From: Deltaproteobacteria bacterium
Lineage (GTDB): Bacteria; Desulfobacterota; Desulfuromonadia; Desulfuromonadales; BM103
NCBI GenBank assembly: GCA_019313105.1
Contig: JAFDBW010000041.1
Span: 1-8,040 of the forward strand
DNA length: 8,040 nt
Direction: 5' to 3'
The notes beneath the pieces were generated by a model that saw nothing but the letters and a program-made list of their open reading frames with translations, did no database searches and was not told the origin of the DNA. Every line of letters starts with the position of its first letter. The stretch's first letter is position 1. The position numbers and the translations under genes were made by a program. This document shows positions 5,066-8,040 of this stretch, one piece after another.

Positions 5066-6826
5066 CTAACCAACGACTGGTTGTGCGGGCATTGCCCGGT
5101 CGGCATAATCGGCGATGTAGTTTTCGGCCAGCAGATCATGACCGAGGATAACCATGGCCGAGCGGTACGCATCCATGATTCGCTTGTCCATGGGGTTGAT
5201 AATTGCCACTTTGAGACCGGCTTCCAGGGCCATGGCAAAAAACACCGAGGAGAGGACTGGGCGGGACGGCAGACCAAAGGAGATGTTGCTGACGCCAAGG
5301 GCTGTAGCCAGGCCGAGCTGATCCCGCACCAGGCGCAATGTACGCAGGGTCTCAAGTGCCCGTTTCTGCTCAGCGGACACAGTCAGGGTCAGGCAATCGA
5401 TCACCAGGTCCTGCTCGTGCAACCCCGCAGAGAGCACTGCATGGTGAATTCGCCTAGCCACTGCAACGCGGCCTTCCGCCGTACCAGGGATACCGTCTTC
5501 ATCGAGGGTCAGGCCGATCAAAGCGGCGCCATAACGCCGAGCAAGCGGCAAAACCCGCGCCAGGCTGCTTGCTTCGCCGCTGACCGAATTGATCAAAACT
5601 TTCCCATCGGCAGCCTTGAGGGCCTTCTCCAGGGCGATCGGATCGGACGTGTCGATAACCAGGGGGGCCGGGCTGGCGCCCGATGCAGCGTAGACCGCCC
5701 GCTCCAGCGCCGCGGCTTCATCAACCCCCGGAGCGCCGCAATTGAGATCGAGCAAATCAGCGCCGGCGGCAACCTGGGCGGCTGCCTCACGACGGATATA
5801 TGTAGTTTTTCCTGCCCGCAACTCTTCGGTATAGCCTTTCTTTCCGGTCGGGTTGATTCGCTCACCGATCAGCGCACAAGGGGTTTCGACACCGAACTCT
5901 GCGACACCGCTACGACTGGAGAGGAACCCACGACGAGGTGGTGGGCACCAGTCCTGAGGGTAGTTATTGAACGCGTCGCGCATCACCCGGATATGGCGCG
6001 GGGTGGTGCCACAACAACCACTGACGACACGCACGCCGAGAGAAATTAACCGCTCGTTGTAGGCCGTCATCTCCTCCGGCGTAGCCGGGAACATTGTCTG
6101 GCCGTTCCTGTGGGTCGGCAAGCCCACATTGGCCTGAGCGATCAGGGGCCTGGGCGTAACCTGGCGCATCTCAGCGAGAACGTCATGGATACCATCGATA
6201 CCGAGGCCGCAGTTGGCACCGATGACATCGACCCGCAAGGCATCCAGGGTGACGGCAGCTGCAGAAGGGGGAGTCCCGAGCACGGTACGCCCCCCATCGT
6301 CGAAGGTCATCTGGGCGATGACCGGCAAACTACAGACATCGCGACAGGCAATCACTCCGGCACGCAGTTCGCGGATATCGAGAAAGCTTTGAAAAGAGAT
6401 CAGGTCGGCGCCGGCACCGGCGAGAGAGGATATCTGCTCGGCAAAAATGTCAATCATTTCATCGAAGCCGGCATCACCGACCGGTTCAACAAATCGTCCT
6501 GTCGGGCCAACAGAGCCACCGACGAAGACTCCTGCGGGAGCAGCCTTCCTTGCCAACGCCACGGCGCGCCGATTCAGCTCATCGACGGCATTGCCCAGGT
6601 TGTAGTTGGCCAACTTGACCCGGTTGCCGCCAAAGCTGTTGGCGATCAGGATATCTGCTCCTGCCTCGGCGTACTCGGCATGAATGCCGATGACCGTGTC
6701 GGGTGCATTCCGGTTCATTTCCTCAGGGCAGCCCCCCGGCGAAAGGCCCCGCTCCTGAAGCAAGGTTCCCATAGCACCACCCAGGATCAGGACCCTTCCG
6801 GTAATCGCCTTGAGGAACTCGGTCAC
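5066..6826 (-). CDS. metH: MetH-like homocysteine/methyltetrahydrofolate methyltransferase, lacking its cobalamin-binding domains
   Basis: The 586-residue protein has two modules of cobalamin-dependent methionine synthase. The homocysteine module (about 10-288) is a TIM barrel with the GGAMGTLLQ loop, and zinc ligands Cys206 (GANCGLG) and Cys271-Cys272 (SGCCGTTP). The pterin-binding module (about 316-545) has GERINPTGKK (321-330), LLDLNCG, VIDTSD, INSVSGE and GVSNISFGLP. In the full enzyme the methyl group passes from methyl-THF to cob(I)alamin and then to homocysteine. Family members with this layout normally continue with a helical cap and a B12-binding domain to roughly 770-850 residues; here translation ends at TAG 5066-5068, shortly after the pterin module, and remnants of the lost part follow in another frame. 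The product could transfer methyl groups only with a separate corrinoid protein, or it may be a non-functional relic, although the remaining 586 codons are intact with all key residues. Start is GTG 6824-6826 after GGAGG, overlapping the GerMN stop by 4 nt (GTGA). Confidence 0.9.
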   Translation of the reverse strand: MTEFLKAITGRVLILGGAMGTLLQERGLSPGGCPEEMNRNAPDTVIGIHAEYAEAGADILIANSFGGNRVKLANYNLGNAVDELNRRAVALARKAAPAGVFVGGSVGPTGRFVEPVGDAGFDEMIDIFAEQISSLAGAGADLISFQSFLDIRELRAGVIACRDVCSLPVIAQMTFDDGGRTVLGTPPSAAAVTLDALRVDVIGANCGLGIDGIHDVLAEMRQVTPRPLIAQANVGLPTHRNGQTMFPATPEEMTAYNERLISLGVRVVSGCCGTTPRHIRVMRDAFNNYPQDWCPPPRRGFLSSRSGVAEFGVETPCALIGERINPTGKKGYTEELRAGKTTYIRREAAAQVAAGADLLDLNCGAPGVDEAAALERAVYAASGASPAPLVIDTSDPIALEKALKAADGKVLINSVSGEASSLARVLPLARRYGAALIGLTLDEDGIPGTAEGRVAVARRIHHAVLSAGLHEQDLVIDCLTLTVSAEQKRALETLRTLRLVRDQLGLATALGVSNISFGLPSRPVLSSVFFAMALEAGLKVAIINPMDKRIMDAYRSAMVILGHDLLAENYIADYADRAMPAQPVVG

Positions 6827-7464
6827 TCTTCGCCTCCGGCAGGAAGACTGTTCATCCTGCCGATCGGGGCCGCCCCCTCTTCGACCAGGCTGAAATCCGG
6901 ATAGACGGGCTGCCGCAGATCGACATGTCCCTTGAGAGTCGTGACCGGAGTGCCTTCGACGAGAATCTGAACCTGCCGGAGGTGGGGGAAGTTGACCGCC
7001 AGGGTGTCAGTCAGGCCATAAACTGTGAGCAGTTCACTCTGGGTCCCTCCAGGATGGGCATCAATCAGGTCACGACTGAAATCGACCTGTACGAGGCTGT
7101 CGACAACAGTTAGGTTCTGCAGAGTCGTCCGCGATGGCAGGATCGGTACCATATCCCCCGAAGGCCCTGAAATAAGCGCCTGAACCGTTTCTCTCAGGCA
7201 ATCTTCATCAAGCTCACAGCCAGTGATCTGTCGCGATTCCGCGAGCAGTGTCTGGCCGTCCCCCGAGGCAAAATAAAGGAAGACCTCCCGGGCCGATTGT
7301 GACGGGACATCGGCGACGGGGACAGCTTTTTCAGGAGCTTTGCCAATTTGCAAAGTACCGATCACCAAGCCGACGATAAACAGTATGACGACCAGAATGA
7401 GCCATGGGATCAGACGCCTGCCCAGTGGTTTTTGCTTCTCTGCCTGACGATTTTTAATAGCCAT
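6823..7464 (-). CDS. Membrane-anchored GerMN-domain protein
   Basis: The 213-residue protein has a basic N terminus (1-17), one membrane segment (about 19-40) acting as an uncleaved signal anchor, a short linker and an extracytoplasmic GerMN domain (about 58-185). Family hallmarks visible are FLYFASGDGQTL, a middle ISGPSGDMVPILPSRTTLQNLTV, the strand VQVDFSRDL, GGTQSELLTVYGLTDTL and the closing NFPHLRQVQILVEG. Two cysteines (83 and 89) in the outer domain could form a disulfide. GerMN domains occur in spore germination proteins and, in non-sporulating bacteria, in envelope proteins often linked to cell-wall genes; the biochemical role is not established. Its position 3 nt after murI, which makes D-glutamate for peptidoglycan, fits an envelope role. 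The ATG at 7462-7464 has only a weak upstream GGAT, so translation probably depends on coupling to murI. Confidence 0.88.
   Translation of the reverse strand: MAIKNRQAEKQKPLGRRLIPWLILVVILFIVGLVIGTLQIGKAPEKAVPVADVPSQSAREVFLYFASGDGQTLLAESRQITGCELDEDCLRETVQALISGPSGDMVPILPSRTTLQNLTVVDSLVQVDFSRDLIDAHPGGTQSELLTVYGLTDTLAVNFPHLRQVQILVEGTPVTTLKGHVDLRQPVYPDFSLVEEGAAPIGRMNSLPAGGEE
6833..6837 (-). promoter_or_regulatory. Ribosome binding site deciding the metH GTG start
   Basis: A perfect GGAGG on the minus strand lies 6 nt before the GTG at 6824-6826, inside the last codons of the GerMN gene. It supports this start and translational coupling within the murI-GerMN-metH unit. Confidence 0.75.
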
Positions 7465-7467
7465 AAT

Positions 7468-8040
7468 TCAATCCAGAACGACGGTTTTGACATCCCTCAG
7501 TTGCTCTCCGAGAAAGGCACCACCGACCCTTATGAAACGATCAGGAATGTCAGTCACGAAATAGCACGGTGGTTGCGTGTCTGATGGGGATTGCAGCAGC
7601 TGATCCTGTTGTAGGCGAAGCTTGACGGCTTTCGCCGTCTCCTGTGCCGAGTCGACCAGTTGCACATCGGGGCCGACAACCTCCTGCAGGGTATTTTTCA
7701 GCAACGGGTAATGGGTGCAGCCCAGCACCAGTGTATCGATGCCTTTGTCGAGCAACGGGGCCAGGTACTCATGGGCAGCTAGGCGGGCAACTTCGTGACA
7801 GGACCAGCCTTCTTCAGCGATCGGCACGAAAAGCGGGCAGGCCGCCGTGTGGACAACGATATCCGGACAAAATTCCTGCAAGGCCCGCTCATAGGCCCCG
7901 GAACGAATGGTCCCTTCAGTCCCGACGACACCGATGCGACCATTGCGGGTCATCTCGAGGGCGCGTTTTGCCCCCGGCAGAATCACCCCGATGACAGGCA
8001 CCTGATATCTCTCAATCAGCTCATCGACGGCGACTGCCGA
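7468..8040 (-). CDS. murI: Glutamate racemase MurI (N-terminal part outside window)
   Basis: The frame is open to the right edge of the window, giving 190 residues; a GTG at 7999-8001 is internal. Visible family signatures are SAVAVDEL at the edge, VPVIGVILPGAKRAL, the strand IGVVGTEGTIRSGAY, the substrate-loop region ACPLFVPIAEEGW, and GCTHYPLL (codons 7699-7722) with the second catalytic cysteine. The first catalytic cysteine, in the usual CNTASA motif, would fall only a few residues beyond the edge. About 75-80 N-terminal residues are missing compared with the usual 260-280. The enzyme interconverts L- and D-glutamate through two cysteine acid/bases without a cofactor, supplying D-glutamate for the peptidoglycan stem peptide in the cytoplasm. 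It ends at TGA 7468-7470, 3 nt before the GerMN start, and is the first visible gene of that operon; its promoter is outside the window. Confidence 0.95.
   Translation of the reverse strand, partial: SAVAVDELIERYQVPVIGVILPGAKRALEMTRNGRIGVVGTEGTIRSGAYERALQEFCPDIVVHTAACPLFVPIAEEGWSCHEVARLAAHEYLAPLLDKGIDTLVLGCTHYPLLKNTLQEVVGPDVQLVDSAQETAKAVKLRLQQDQLLQSPSDTQPPCYFVTDIPDRFIRVGGAFLGEQLRDVKTVVLD

Noticed and set aside
4827..5069. 80-aa plus-strand open frame in the metH-downstream gap
   Set aside because: It is the antisense of the decayed MetH remnant; the minus strand there has family resemblance and this frame does not.
4933..5355. 140-aa minus-strand open frame running out of metH into the gap
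   Set aside because: Its first 95 codons are a shifted shadow of metH, and its last part shows only chance resemblance to cobalamin-protein motifs; the better match to the B12 module is in another frame.
5081..6904. Long plus-strand open frames (322 and 264 aa) opposite metH and GerMN
   Set aside because: They are antisense to well-supported genes with clear motifs, have low-complexity unnatural composition and no ribosome binding sites; they arise from GC-rich codon structure.

Overview
The window looks like the chromosome of a Desulfuromonadales/Geobacter-type deltaproteobacterium (Desulfobacterota). I infer this from family resemblance: a sensor kinase with a periplasmic c-type heme motif, a conserved protein of unknown function whose close relatives I associate with that group, NtrC-type signalling, and a murI, GerMN, metH gene order. 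No 16S rRNA or marker gene here proves it. Codon use is moderately GC-rich and even; apart from one palindromic element I see no mobile genes, tRNA, rRNA or CRISPR array.

Layout. A plus-strand gene enters from the left edge and ends at 493; it is the C-terminal part of a protein with a probable beta-sandwich domain. It converges on a long minus-strand block. Read in the direction of transcription (right to left) that block holds murI (incomplete at the right edge), a membrane-anchored GerMN protein, and a metH-like gene. These three are packed with a 3-nt gap and a 4-nt overlap and look like one operon. After metH comes a 422-bp stretch (4644-5065) with decayed coding sequence, a candidate promoter and an inverted repeat. 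A second block follows: a conserved protein of unknown function, a type IV pilin/type II secretion pseudopilin-like protein, a heme-motif sensor histidine kinase, and an NtrC-family sigma54-dependent response regulator that overlaps the kinase by 8 nt.

Main discovery. The metH-like gene encodes only the homocysteine-binding and methyltetrahydrofolate-binding modules (586 aa). Just downstream, in another reading frame with in-frame stops, are recognisable scraps of the missing cobalamin module: part of the helical cap (4977-5048) and the tail of the B12-binding domain (4836-4970). The B12-binding core between them is gone. This is a cobalamin-dependent methionine synthase caught losing its cobalamin domains.

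Other points. The sensor kinase carries CxxCH in its extracytoplasmic domain, suggesting a redox- or ligand-sensing heme c. Its partner regulator has GAFTDA instead of GAFTGA in the sigma54-contacting loop. The regulator's stop codon lies inside a perfect 12+2+12 palindrome. The pseudopilin lacks the usual Glu5. The second block can be read as a heme-based two-component system linked to envelope or pilus-type genes, but its signal and targets are not visible here.
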